Shown here piece by piece: positions 18,719 to 27,807 of a DNA stretch of 64,000 nt (within the stretch, counting starts at the first letter, position 1; each line of letters starts with the position of its first letter). The position numbers and the translations under genes were made by a program. This DNA is from an uncultured Pseudomonadota bacterium. GTDB taxonomy: Bacteria > Myxococcota_A > Bradymonadia > Bradymonadales > Bradymonadaceae. The stretch spans positions 620,001-684,000 of the forward strand of contig CAJXPB010000001.1 in the NCBI GenBank assembly GCA_913057905.1. Direction: 5' to 3'. Under the pieces are notes generated by a model. It made no database searches and was not told where the DNA came from. It was given only the letters and a program-made list of their open reading frames with translations.

Positions 18719-18907
18719 ATGGGCGAGTCGACGGAGACTGCAGACGACGTTTCGACACACGGTGATCCCGGCGAACCGGCGGACGGGCCAATTCTACCGT
18801 CCATCGGAGAGCAAATCGCGGCCATCGCGGTCTTGGCCATGATGGTCTCGGCACTGGGCTACATCCTCTGGACGGTCGTCCGCTTCTGGAATGAAGTCGG
18901 GGTCTGA
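18719..18907 (+). CDS. 62-aa single-span membrane protein at the head of the nor cluster
   Basis: The ATG at 18719 has GAGGAG at a spacing of 6. The first 30 residues are acidic and probably cytoplasmic; about 31-55 (IGEQIAAIAVLAMMVSALGYILWTVV) is one membrane span, ending in a short WNEVGV tail. It lies 60 bases upstream of norC on the same strand. I do not recognise a named family. Position and size suggest a small subunit or assembly factor of the nitric oxide reductase, comparable in style to CcoQ/CcoS-type small proteins of heme-copper oxidases; this is inference. Confidence 0.65.
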   Translation: MGESTETADDVSTHGDPGEPADGPILPSIGEQIAAIAVLAMMVSALGYILWTVVRFWNEVGV

Positions 18908-18967
18908 CCCCGCCACGCCGAGGAGCTGTCGCTCAATACTTCGGATTCTGCAGCCCCCTCTGTTCCG

Positions 18968-19786
18968 ATGACCAAGCGAGAGACCTGGCTTTTTGCCGTC
19001 GTCTGCACCCTGTTGGCCGGCGGCACCTTCATCGCCCTGACGATCCACAGTCACACCCGGTTCGACGATATCACGAACACGGAGAACCTGACGCCCAAAG
19101 TCAAGGCGGGCATGAAGGTGTGGCACTCCTACAACTGCGTGAACTGCCACACCATCTTCGGCGAGGGCGCGTACTACGCGCCCGACCTGACCAACATCAC
19201 GGACCAGCGCGGGAAGGCCTACCTGAAGGCGTTTCTCAAGAAGCCGAGCCGGTTTTACTCCGAGGAGGAGTACGGTCGCGTGATGCCCAATCTGGATATG
19301 ACCGACCAGGAGATCGACAAGGTCATCGCCTTCCTGGACTGGATCAGTGAAGTCAAAACAAACGGGTGGCCGCCACGGCCGATTCGGGTCACCGGCGAGG
19401 CCATCGCCAGTGCCGGTCAGGAGCGTCCACAAGAGGCCGACGACCAAGACGCCGATCCCGTCGCCAAGGGTCGCCGTGTCTTCAACGACTCCCAGATCGG
19501 ATGCAACGCCTGCCACTCGACATCTCAAGGCGTGACGATCGTCGGCCCCTCGATGGCGGGGCTCCAGAGCCGGGCCAGCCAGCTCCTCGCCAGCGGCGAC
19601 TACACCGGGGATGCCGAAACGGCCAAAGCCTACATCCGCGAGTCGATCGTCGAACCCGACGCCCACATCCTCGAGGGGCAGAACTTCTCGACAAACGGGA
19701 CCTCCCTGATGCCCGGCGATTACGCCGAACGCATGTCGGAGACCCAGCTCGACAATCTGGTCGCATACCTGATGACGCTCGAATAA
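18968..19786 (+). CDS. norC: Nitric oxide reductase cytochrome c subunit with an extra C-terminal cytochrome c domain
   Basis: 272 aa, against about 150 for ordinary NorC. Residues 6-28 are the membrane anchor. The first heme site is CVNCH at 57-61 with GEGAYYAPDLTNI as in NorC and a likely Met ligand at 106. The second is CNACH at 179-183 with its own Met candidate at 248 (SLMPGDY). It accepts electrons from periplasmic donors and passes them to NorB. The additional heme domain may replace a separate donor cytochrome, an arrangement like that seen in some cytochrome-fused oxidase subunits. It is followed by norB after 32 bases. Confidence 0.9.
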   Translation: MTKRETWLFAVVCTLLAGGTFIALTIHSHTRFDDITNTENLTPKVKAGMKVWHSYNCVNCHTIFGEGAYYAPDLTNITDQRGKAYLKAFLKKPSRFYSEEEYGRVMPNLDMTDQEIDKVIAFLDWISEVKTNGWPPRPIRVTGEAIASAGQERPQEADDQDADPVAKGRRVFNDSQIGCNACHSTSQGVTIVGPSMAGLQSRASQLLASGDYTGDAETAKAYIRESIVEPDAHILEGQNFSTNGTSLMPGDYAERMSETQLDNLVAYLMTLE

Positions 19787-19818
19787 GACTTCCGTTCCAG
19801 AACTGAGAGGCACGGACC

Positions 19819-21156
19819 GTGACCTACCGATCACAGAAAATCGCGTACTGGTACTTCGTCGTCGCCCTGCTGCTGTATGGCCTCCAGATGGTCTTCGGCG
19901 TGATGTCGGCCGCCAAATACCTGGGGCCCGACCCTCTGCGGGAGATCCTGGCCTTCGATCGGACCAAGGCGATGCACACAAACCTGCTCATCGTCTGGGT
20001 GCTGACAGGGTTTATGGGTGCCGCTTATTACCTGGTGCCTGAAGAATCTCGGCGCGAGATCTACAGTCCGAAACTCGCCTACTGGCAGCTTGGGCTCTGG
20101 GCACTCGCCGGCACCACCGCCATCGTCGGGTACGCCTTCGGCTGGACCGCCGGCAACAAGCTGCTCGAGCAGCCCTTCATCATCAAATGCTCGATCGTCG
20201 TCGTCATGCTGATGTTCCTCTACAACATCGGCATGACGATCTACGAGTCGGACCGCTGGACCACCACCGAGATTGTCCTGGTCATGGGCCTCGCCCTGGC
20301 GGCCCTGCTCTATCTGCCCGCGCTTTGGCCGTACGAAAACTACACCGTCGAGATCTTCTATCGCTGGTGGACGGTCCACCTCTGGGTCGAGGGCGTCTGG
20401 GAGATGATTCAGGCCTCACTGCTGGCCTTTCTGTTGATCCGACTGTCGGGGGCCGACCGCGAGGTCATGGAAAAATGGCTCTACGTCATCGTCGGGCTGA
20501 CGTTTCTGGCCGGCATCCTCGGCACGGCGCACCACTACTACTGGGTCGGGACCCCGCAGTACTGGCTTCCGATCGGCGGCATCTTCAGCGCCCTCGAGCC
20601 GTTCGCCTTCCTGGCGATGGCGGCCTACGCCTACTACGCGACGCGTCGATCGGGCTACGCCCACCCGAACCGATTGGCGATGCACTGGACCATCGGCAGC
20701 GCCATCTTCTCGGCGATCGGGGCCGGCGTCCTGGGACTCGCCCACACCTGGCCGTCGGTCAACCAGTGGACCCACGGGACCCACGTGACTTCGATGCACG
20801 GTCACATGGCCTTCTTCGGGGCATATGTGATGATCGTCATGGCGATGATGTACTATGCGCTCCCTCACTTTCGCGGCTGGGACCCGGGCGAGAATGACAC
20901 CGTCGGCATGTGGGGCTTCTGGCTGCAGGTCGCCGGGATGTTCGGGATGACCATGGCATTTGGTGCCGCCGGCATTGCACAGACCTACCTGGAGCGCATC
21001 ATGGGCGTGGGATACCTGGAGACGCAATTGAAGATCCAGGTTCACTTTCAGATGCTCTCAGCCACCGGTGGCCTCTTCGTCATCGGGGTAGGGTGCACCA
21101 TCTACGACTTCTTCTTCCGACACACCTGGATCACGGATGGCGACGAACCGAGTTGA
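19819..21156 (+). CDS. norB: Nitric oxide reductase large subunit (cNOR)
   Basis: 445 aa, about 12 membrane spans. Starts at GTG 19819 with GAGAGG 8 bases upstream. All metal ligands of cNorB are present: His53 (low-spin heme), His187 and Glu191 (FeB site and its glutamate in [10 protein letters not shown]), His238/His239 (FeB), and the His327/His329 pair (heme b3 and low-spin heme) in [10 protein letters not shown]. It reduces 2 NO to N2O in the inner membrane using electrons from NorC. The length lacks the N-terminal extension of quinol-using qNOR, in line with the separate norC. Its end overlaps norQ by 20 bases. Confidence 0.95.
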   Translation: MTYRSQKIAYWYFVVALLLYGLQMVFGVMSAAKYLGPDPLREILAFDRTKAMHTNLLIVWVLTGFMGAAYYLVPEESRREIYSPKLAYWQLGLWALAGTTAIVGYAFGWTAGNKLLEQPFIIKCSIVVVMLMFLYNIGMTIYESDRWTTTEIVLVMGLALAALLYLPALWPYENYTVEIFYRWWTVHLWVEGVWEMIQASLLAFLLIRLSGADREVMEKWLYVIVGLTFLAGILGTAHHYYWVGTPQYWLPIGGIFSALEPFAFLAMAAYAYYATRRSGYAHPNRLAMHWTIGSAIFSAIGAGVLGLAHTWPSVNQWTHGTHVTSMHGHMAFFGAYVMIVMAMMYYALPHFRGWDPGENDTVGMWGFWLQVAGMFGMTMAFGAAGIAQTYLERIMGVGYLETQLKIQVHFQMLSATGGLFVIGVGCTIYDFFFRHTWITDGDEPS

Positions 21157-21961
21157 CGCCGACCGCGACGGGCTCCGAACCCTCGATGAGGAGCCCTTCT
21201 ACGTAGAGACCGGATCGGAACGCACGGTCTTCGAACAATGTCACGACCGCCAGATGGGGGTGATGCTCAAGGGACCGACCGGCTGTGGAAAGACCCGGTT
21301 CGTCGAACACATGGCCTGGCAACTGAACCGCCCGCTCATCACCGTCGCCTGTCACGATGATCTATCGGCGACGGATCTTACGGGCCGCTACCTGGTGCAG
21401 GGCGGCGATACCGTCTGGCGCGATGGCCCCCTGACGAGGGCCGTCCGCGAGGGCGCCATCTGCTATCTGGACGAAATCGTCGAGGCCCGGCAGGATACGG
21501 TGGTCCTGATTCACCCGCTGACCGACGATCGACGTCTGCTCCCCGTCGAAAAGACGGGTGAGCTTCTGCAGGCTGCCCCCGAATTCCAGCTCGTCGTCTC
21601 CTACAATCCGGGCTACCAGAATATGCTCAAGGAGATGAAGCCGAGCACCCGGCAGCGATTTGTCACGCTGGAATTCGATTTTCCCGACGAACAGATCGAG
21701 ACGCAGATCGTCGCACACGAGGCCGATGTGGACCGTGCGACAGCGCGCGAACTCGTCAAGCTCGCCAACCGGATCCGAAACCTGAAGGATCAGGGACTCG
21801 TGGAGGTTCCGAGTACCCGGTTGTTGATCTCGACGGCGCATTTGATCAGCGGCGGCATCGACCGCCGTCTCGCCTGCCGGAGCGGACTCGTCGGTCCCCT
21901 GACCGACGACCCCGACCTGCAGGCGGCGATCACCGACGTGGTCGACGCATCCCTCTCCTGA
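21137..21961 (+). CDS. norQ: NorQ/CbbQ-type MoxR AAA+ ATPase
   Basis: 274 aa. Walker A GPTGCGKT at 46-53, Walker [11 protein letters not shown], and the family-typical [10 protein letters not shown] and SYNPGYQN segments identify the NirQ/NorQ/CbbQ group. These chaperones act with a VWA partner (NorD, encoded next) to insert the FeB iron in NorB. The ATG at 21137 lies within norB, a 20-base overlap, so translation is probably coupled. Confidence 0.93.
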   Translation: MATNRVDADRDGLRTLDEEPFYVETGSERTVFEQCHDRQMGVMLKGPTGCGKTRFVEHMAWQLNRPLITVACHDDLSATDLTGRYLVQGGDTVWRDGPLTRAVREGAICYLDEIVEARQDTVVLIHPLTDDRRLLPVEKTGELLQAAPEFQLVVSYNPGYQNMLKEMKPSTRQRFVTLEFDFPDEQIETQIVAHEADVDRATARELVKLANRIRNLKDQGLVEVPSTRLLISTAHLISGGIDRRLACRSGLVGPLTDDPDLQAAITDVVDASLS

Positions 21962-21971
21962 GGCCCGGCCT

Positions 21972-23975
21972 ATGTCCGAACCCGAAGACGTCGTGATCGA
22001 TGCCGCACACGTGGCAGCCGAACACACCATTTCCCTCTGGAATCGCCACGCCGTCGACCGAGAGCCCGACACCGTGACGCTGTCGGAGATCAAACAGCGG
22101 CTCTCGCTGTTTTTGAACGCCTCTTTCGGCTGGTCCCCACGTCTGGTCGCGGCCCAGCCGCCCCGGGTGCCGAGCTTCGTCGTTCGATGGATCCGTGGCA
22201 CCCCCTCCTTTGCCGTCCGCCGTCGACCCTTTCCGTCGACCGACGGACGTAGGATTCGCCTGCCCCGCGAGATCACCGTCGAATCCGAGCAAGCAGGGGG
22301 ACTGATCACCTATCGGCTCTGGGCAGTCGAACAGATGCTCCGAGTCGAACGGGGGACGGTCGACCACCTTCCGGACGACGAGGCCTCGGCTCACCGATGG
22401 CTCTATCTGCTGGCCGAAGCGGGGAATGTCGACCGGCGGCTCACCGATTCGTTCCCGGGGCTTGTCGACGCCCTGGTTCGGGCTCGACGCACCTCGTTAA
22501 AACGCCGGCCTGACCTCGATGATCTGAACGGATTCGAGCAACGCCTCGAGGGGATGCTCCGACAGCTTCTGGAGGCGCCCCCCGGCTCGCTGCCCGACGC
22601 CCTGCCCCGGACCGACGACCCGGCCGACGCCCACACATGGGCGGGTCGCTTTGTCGAATCCTCCGGATCGGACGCCCCCTTCCGAGGCATCCTCTTCCCG
22701 CGGCTCTGGGGGTCGGTCGACATCGAAGCAGCCGGGCCCACCGACGTCGCCTCGGGTGCCGAGGGAGAAACCGACGGGGGTGAGGGGCGCTCAAGCGACC
22801 TCGACCGTCGGCCCAGCGCCCGAGACCCGGACCCCGACGAGGACGACGACAAGGAGGGCTCCTTTATGGTGCCCCTCGACGATCTCCATGAAACGGCACA
22901 GGATCCGATGGGCCTCCAGCGCCCCGTCGACCGAGAAGAGGATGTCGACCCCGACGAACTCGCCGAATCGCTGGCCGAAATGGAGGAGGGGCGCCTGGTC
23001 CGAACCTCGGATCCGGCCAGGGAGCACCTAGTCTCGGACGATCCGCCGCCACGGGGTATTTCGGCGCCGGAGACCGCCGATTTCGACGGCATTCGGTATC
23101 CCGAGTGGGACTATCGACAGTCCGGATACAGGGATCGTGCCGTCACCGTTCGCCCCCGGGAGACAGCCGAGGGTTCCGAAGCGTGGGTCCAGGAGACGCT
23201 GCGGTCCCATGCCGGACTCATCCAGGAGGTTCGGCGCAGTTTCGAGCAACTGCAGCCTGAGCGCGAACGCCTCCGCCGCCAGCCCGACGGGCCGGACATC
23301 GATCTGGGAGCGTGGGTGGAGGCCTACGCCGACCGACAGGCCGGCCAGCCTCCCGATGATCGACTCTATCGGTGCGTGCGGCCCGGCCGACGTGACGTGG
23401 CGATCCACCTCCTGGTCGACGTCAGCGCGTCGACCGACAGTTGGATCCGAAACGAAAACCGCGTCATCGACGTCGAGAAGGCCGCGCTGCTGGTCGTCTG
23501 TGAAGCTCTCGAAGCCCTCGGAGATCCCTACGCCATCTCGGCCTTCTCGGGTCGCGGACCCGAAGCGGTGTCGAACTGGCTGGTCAAAGACTTTCCGGAC
23601 CGCGATCGAAGCCAGGTCCGCCGTCGGATCGCGGGGCTCGAGCCCCAGAGTTACACCCGCGCCGGCGCTGCGATCCGTCACGCGACCGCGCACCTCGAGC
23701 AGCAGTCCGCTCACCATCCGCTGCTACTGTGTCTGACCGACGGCAAGCCCAATGACGTGGACCGCTACGAGGGACGCTACGGCATCGAAGACACTCGCCA
23801 GTCCGTTCATGAAGCCAGACTCTCGGGCATCGATGTCTTCTGTTTGACCATCGACCGCAAGGCACCGTCCTACATGGACCGCATCTTCGGACCGACCGAC
23901 TACGCAGTTGTCCACCGGCCGGCCATCCTCCCTCGTGTGCTGGCCCAACTGATCCGACGGCTTCTGGATAAATAG
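21972..23975 (+). CDS. norD: NorD-like VWA-domain protein, nitric oxide reductase activation
   Basis: 667 aa. The C-terminal 200 residues are a von Willebrand A domain with an intact MIDAS (DVSAST near 480), a later TRAGAAIRHA and CLTDGKPND. The long N-terminal region and the acidic, low-complexity middle (GEGRSSDLDRRPSARDPDPDEDDD) are as in NorD/CbbO proteins. It starts 10 bases after norQ. With NorQ it forms the activation pair of cNOR. The gene set here stops at norD; no norE, nir or nos gene is in the window. Confidence 0.9.
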   Translation: MSEPEDVVIDAAHVAAEHTISLWNRHAVDREPDTVTLSEIKQRLSLFLNASFGWSPRLVAAQPPRVPSFVVRWIRGTPSFAVRRRPFPSTDGRRIRLPREITVESEQAGGLITYRLWAVEQMLRVERGTVDHLPDDEASAHRWLYLLAEAGNVDRRLTDSFPGLVDALVRARRTSLKRRPDLDDLNGFEQRLEGMLRQLLEAPPGSLPDALPRTDDPADAHTWAGRFVESSGSDAPFRGILFPRLWGSVDIEAAGPTDVASGAEGETDGGEGRSSDLDRRPSARDPDPDEDDDKEGSFMVPLDDLHETAQDPMGLQRPVDREEDVDPDELAESLAEMEEGRLVRTSDPAREHLVSDDPPPRGISAPETADFDGIRYPEWDYRQSGYRDRAVTVRPRETAEGSEAWVQETLRSHAGLIQEVRRSFEQLQPERERLRRQPDGPDIDLGAWVEAYADRQAGQPPDDRLYRCVRPGRRDVAIHLLVDVSASTDSWIRNENRVIDVEKAALLVVCEALEALGDPYAISAFSGRGPEAVSNWLVKDFPDRDRSQVRRRIAGLEPQSYTRAGAAIRHATAHLEQQSAHHPLLLCLTDGKPNDVDRYEGRYGIEDTRQSVHEARLSGIDVFCLTIDRKAPSYMDRIFGPTDYAVVHRPAILPRVLAQLIRRLLDK

Positions 23976-24097
23976 TACTGTTGGCGACTTAATCAGTCTA
24001 TTTCGATGACTGGATCCGGTCTCTGAGCCGACGAGGGTTGCCAGCATCGACTATATTCTCACATGGTGGTGGAGACTCCTGACGAGGCCGTAATCCG

Positions 24098-25705
24098 ATG
24101 ACAGCCGAAGGTGGCAACGACAACGAAGAGCTGGGGCAACAGCTCGAGAGAATCCGGGAGGCTCATCGCTCCGGTGAAGAGGTCCAGGCAGCCGTCCAGG
24201 AGCTAGAGCGCAAGGCCGAGGCTGAAGGCGCGGTCAAAGTGGCCGCGGAGTGCCACCTGTTGCGCACCAAGAACCTGCGCGACCACGGGTCCCCATACCT
24301 TTCCCTTCAGGCGGCACTGCAGGCGCGGCGCCGCACGATGACGCTCGGAGAGCCCCGTCTGGAGATGCTCACCCACAATCTGATCGGTGAAGTTCTGTGG
24401 ACGCTCGGCGAAATGTCGGAGGCTCGAAAGGTCATCGAGTACGGAGCACAACGCGCTCGCGACCTGGAGCTCGAAGACCAACACGCCTACATGCTGGCCC
24501 GCCTGGCCCTAACCTTCGACCTCAAAGAACAACCCGAGACCTACGTTCAACGCAATCGCGAAGCGCTCGAGGCGACCCGAGCACTCGACTCTCCAGACCG
24601 GAAGCTGCTCGCGATTATTCTGGGAAACCTCGGAAACGGGCTCGTCGAAACCGGCCAACTCGACGAAGCCGAAGAGGCGTTCGTCCGCTCGCGCGAGATC
24701 GGGGCATCGCTGGACAATCAACTTCTCTGCGGCCTCGCCCTGATCGGTCTGGCCGAAGTGCACGCGGTCCGGGGAGACGCCGACACCTGGACCGAGCTCG
24801 CCAGAGAGGCTCGCCATTTACTCGACGAGGAAAACACCGGGTTCGACCTGTTGCACAACATGCTCGATCTCGTCGAGCGAGCGATCGACCATGGCTCCGC
24901 CGAGGCCGGGCTGCGGGAGCTCGACTCCGTACGCGAGATTGTAGAGGACCGGACGTTCCACAACCTGCACGCCAAATTCCACGAGCTTCGCGCCGACGCA
25001 CTCGAAACATTGGGTCGGCTCGAGGAGGCGCTAGAGGCGATGCGCGAGAGCAAGACCTGGCGGGAACGCCACCACCAGGAATCGATCTCGCAACTGCGTC
25101 GCCCGCTCGACAAAGTCGTCCAGACGAACGAGTCCGACTCCGATCGGGGGGCCCTCCTGGATGAACTCGCCCGTGCCGAAGAAGCTCGAAAGGAGCTGGC
25201 CCTCGCCGCTTACACCGACCCGCTGACCCAGCTTCCGAATCGACGTGCGTTCGACCGTCGGGCCCCGGAGGAATTCCGAAACGCCGCAGAGGCGGAGACC
25301 TCCTTGTCGATGGCGATCGTCGACCTCGATCATTTCAAGAGGATCAACGACGAGTACGGACACCTCGTCGGGGACGATGCCCTTCGCCGAGTCGCGGACC
25401 GGATCGAAGATGCGGTCCGTTCGACGGATTTCGTCGCACGGCTGGGTGGCGAGGAATTTGCCATCATCATGCCCGACACGTCCGAGCAACAGGCCGAGAA
25501 GGTCGGTGAGAGGGTCCGCAAGGGACTGCAGGAATTTCCGATTCTCACCGGTGACTACCACCTCGAAGTGACTGCCAGCGTCGGGGTAACGTCCCGTCGG
25601 AATGGGGACTCTCTGGAAGCATTGTTCGAGCGAGCCGACGATGCGCTGTACCGCGCAAAGGAACAGGGGCGAAACCGCGTGGAACTGACAGAAGAAGCGA
25701 GATGA
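24098..25705 (+). CDS. TPR-containing diguanylate cyclase (GGDEF)
   Basis: 535 aa, soluble. Residues about 40-330 are tandem TPR-like helices (for example LGNGLVETGQLDEAEEAFVRSREIG). The C-terminal GGDEF domain has an intact active motif GGEEF at 450-454, the D/N-rich AIVDLDHFKRINDEYGH, and an RSTD inhibitory I-site five residues ahead, so it should make c-di-GMP with product feedback. TPRs probably sense a protein partner. Its stop overlaps the next start as ATGA, so the downstream nuclease is translationally coupled. Confidence 0.9.
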   Translation: MTAEGGNDNEELGQQLERIREAHRSGEEVQAAVQELERKAEAEGAVKVAAECHLLRTKNLRDHGSPYLSLQAALQARRRTMTLGEPRLEMLTHNLIGEVLWTLGEMSEARKVIEYGAQRARDLELEDQHAYMLARLALTFDLKEQPETYVQRNREALEATRALDSPDRKLLAIILGNLGNGLVETGQLDEAEEAFVRSREIGASLDNQLLCGLALIGLAEVHAVRGDADTWTELAREARHLLDEENTGFDLLHNMLDLVERAIDHGSAEAGLRELDSVREIVEDRTFHNLHAKFHELRADALETLGRLEEALEAMRESKTWRERHHQESISQLRRPLDKVVQTNESDSDRGALLDELARAEEARKELALAAYTDPLTQLPNRRAFDRRAPEEFRNAAEAETSLSMAIVDLDHFKRINDEYGHLVGDDALRRVADRIEDAVRSTDFVARLGGEEFAIIMPDTSEQQAEKVGERVRKGLQEFPILTGDYHLEVTASVGVTSRRNGDSLEALFERADDALYRAKEQGRNRVELTEEAR

Positions 25706-27261
25706 CAGACGGCCACAGATCGAACGCATCCCGCGAACCGGTCGTCTATCGGCTGTCGAAGATGAGTGGATTCGCCTTCGAAAAGGCGATTGCTACGCTC
25801 TTCGAGCGGCTCGGCTACACGACCGAGATTCCGGGTCGAACCTCGGATTTTGGACGCGATGTGATCGCGACGTCATCCGACGAGACGATCATCATCGAGT
25901 GCAAACACACGCAGTCCGGCGTCGGCCGACCCGTCGTCCAAAAGCTCCACAGCGCCACGCTCAGCTTCGACGATTCGGCCCGTGGAATCATCGTATGTAC
26001 CGGCGGCTTCAGCGAACCCGCCAAAGATCACGCCGCCGAACTCGGTTCCGTACTCAAGCTCTGGAGCTACGAGCAGCTCGTTCGCCGGGGTCGGCAGGTC
26101 GATGTGTATTTCAGGTCCGAGGCCCAGGGGACCGACCTGGTCTTCGAGCCCTCGCTTCGGTCTGACGGGGATCTGGAGGTCACGGTCCGTAAACACTGGG
26201 CCGACCATATCGCCAGTGATCCTCGGCCGCCCCGGGAGGTGTTGATGCCCACGGTCACCCGGAGTCGGCGTCTGCCGGCCCTTCGAATTCGTTATCGACT
26301 CGACGAACAATTCGGCACCTCGACGTACCCCAATCTGCACCGCGTTCGCGACCGTGGCACACTCATTGTGGGGGTCGACACGGATGTGACCCCTGTCGAA
26401 TCGGACTACTGGTCCAAGGCCTCATTCGACGTACGGCGCACCGATCCCGTCGACGGGAACCCTCCGTCGGCACTCTTCGGAATCGACCTCGACTCCCGGG
26501 CCGAGTCGGTAAAGCGGAAGGTCGCTCGCTCGAACAGCACATCGGTCCGCTATACGGGCCGCAACAATCAGACCTATACCAAGTCGTGTATCGTCGAACC
26601 CGAGGATGTCGAGACCGATGTTCTACAGGTGTTCGTCCCTCGCCAGACTCTCGACCTGCGGATCGGCCCGACGTCGGGCAGGGTGTGGATCGCTCAGGAA
26701 CGCGGCCGAACCCCGCGGGTCGTCGAATCGGACGAATTCGACGCCGACCTGCTGCGCGATATCGGCGACGGCGAGCCTGCGGTCCTGTGCAATGACTGCG
26801 CGACCCTGCAGCGAGAAGCGACCGCCCCGCGTCCCTGTGAGGAGTGCCGACGGACCCTCTGTCAGGCGCACCACTGGGACCATCCACCCGCGGTCTTCGG
26901 GTCGGCACGTGTCCTCTGTGCCGACTGCTACCGAGATATCTCCGAACACAGCGCCCTCTCCGGCTCGCCGCTTCGTCGAACGTCCCGTGCCGTGCTGGGC
27001 GCACTTATCCCCCCGGTGGGACTCTGGCCGGAGGGATTTCGAGTCGGCGCCCTCCTCGCCCTGTTTGTTCCCGCCGGACTCGTGACCACCGGTCTCACGG
27101 CTGGGACAACCCAGGGGCCCACACTCTACGCCGTCGCCGCCCTCGTCTGGGTCGTCGCTGCAACCGCCGTTCTCAAACGGACCAGCAATGTACGAGCCCA
27201 TCACCGCAACCGGGTCGAGCTGCAGGCATACGAACGAGACTGGAAAACCGACGCCTCCTGA
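25702..27261 (+). CDS. Membrane-anchored Mrr-like nuclease with zinc-finger region
   Basis: 519 aa. Residues 20-130 are an Mrr/restriction_endonuclease_like fold: FEKAIATLFERLGY, D53 in DFGRDV, and E66-x-K68 in IIIECKH form the PD-(D/E)xK site. The middle (about 150-340) is beta-rich and unassigned. Residues about 355-420 have CNDC, CEEC, a CQAHH segment and CADC, a probable zinc-binding module. Two hydrophobic spans lie near the C-terminus (VGALLALFVPAGLVTTGL and LYAVAALVWVVAATAVL). It starts inside the stop of the GGDEF gene (ATGA). A nuclease with a membrane tail is reminiscent of defence effectors, but the role is unproven. Confidence 0.75.
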   Translation: MTDGHRSNASREPVVYRLSKMSGFAFEKAIATLFERLGYTTEIPGRTSDFGRDVIATSSDETIIIECKHTQSGVGRPVVQKLHSATLSFDDSARGIIVCTGGFSEPAKDHAAELGSVLKLWSYEQLVRRGRQVDVYFRSEAQGTDLVFEPSLRSDGDLEVTVRKHWADHIASDPRPPREVLMPTVTRSRRLPALRIRYRLDEQFGTSTYPNLHRVRDRGTLIVGVDTDVTPVESDYWSKASFDVRRTDPVDGNPPSALFGIDLDSRAESVKRKVARSNSTSVRYTGRNNQTYTKSCIVEPEDVETDVLQVFVPRQTLDLRIGPTSGRVWIAQERGRTPRVVESDEFDADLLRDIGDGEPAVLCNDCATLQREATAPRPCEECRRTLCQAHHWDHPPAVFGSARVLCADCYRDISEHSALSGSPLRRTSRAVLGALIPPVGLWPEGFRVGALLALFVPAGLVTTGLTAGTTQGPTLYAVAALVWVVAATAVLKRTSNVRAHHRNRVELQAYERDWKTDAS

Positions 27262-27298
27262 GTGGCCAATCGCGGCACATCCCCCTCCAAACTTCAAA

Positions 27299-27327
27299 TT
27301 GCGTTTCGTCCATGCACGGCGTATAGT
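27299..27327 (+). promoter_or_regulatory. Candidate sigma-70 promoter for the small lipoprotein
   Basis: TTGCGT (27299-27304), 17-base spacer, TATAGT (27322-27327), 45 bases before the ATG. Confidence 0.55.
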
Positions 27328-27372
27328 CGAGATGTAGCTTACTTTTAACAATCTCGACCGAGGAAACCTGTC

Positions 27373-27801
27373 ATGGATGTCTCCCGCCTCACCTTTATCT
27401 CACGCCCGTCGCTCGTTGTCGTCTTCGTGCTTGCGGCATTCGGGACCTGGAACTGCGGTTCCAGCGACGGTCCCAATGAAAATGAAAACGTCGACTACTC
27501 GACGCTGTCGGAAGCCTCGCTGGTGGGTACGTGGAAACACGACTCGTACGCCGCCACCACCGACGGCAACCGGACCGAACTCTCGAGAGAGATCTCCTGG
27601 ACGTTCCGAAAGAACGGGAATGCGACCTACAACCAGGGGCAAAGCAGCAATGACTTCACCTGGTCTCTCGATGATCAAAACATCATGTTCGGCAACACGA
27701 ACCAGTACACCGTCGTCGAGTATTCCGAAGACGAAATGATCTGGCGCAACAATCAGGGACCCGACCCGGACGGTCGCTTCTACTTCGTGTCTCGACAGTA
27801 A
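27373..27801 (+). CDS. Small lipocalin-like lipoprotein
   Basis: 142 aa. Starts at ATG 27373 with GAGGA 8 bases upstream. The export signal ends GTWNCGSS, a weak lipobox, then an Asn/Glu linker. The mature domain (LVGTWKHDSY ... ISWTFRKNGNATYN ... WSLDDQNIMFG ... YFVS) fits the lipocalin_5/META-like 'added-value' small beta-barrel found in many lipoproteins. Function unknown. It has its own promoter and converges with the acetate kinase gene, 6 bases between stops. Confidence 0.65.
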   Translation: MDVSRLTFISRPSLVVVFVLAAFGTWNCGSSDGPNENENVDYSTLSEASLVGTWKHDSYAATTDGNRTELSREISWTFRKNGNATYNQGQSSNDFTWSLDDQNIMFGNTNQYTVVEYSEDEMIWRNNQGPDPDGRFYFVSRQ

Positions 27802-27807
27802 CCGCTA

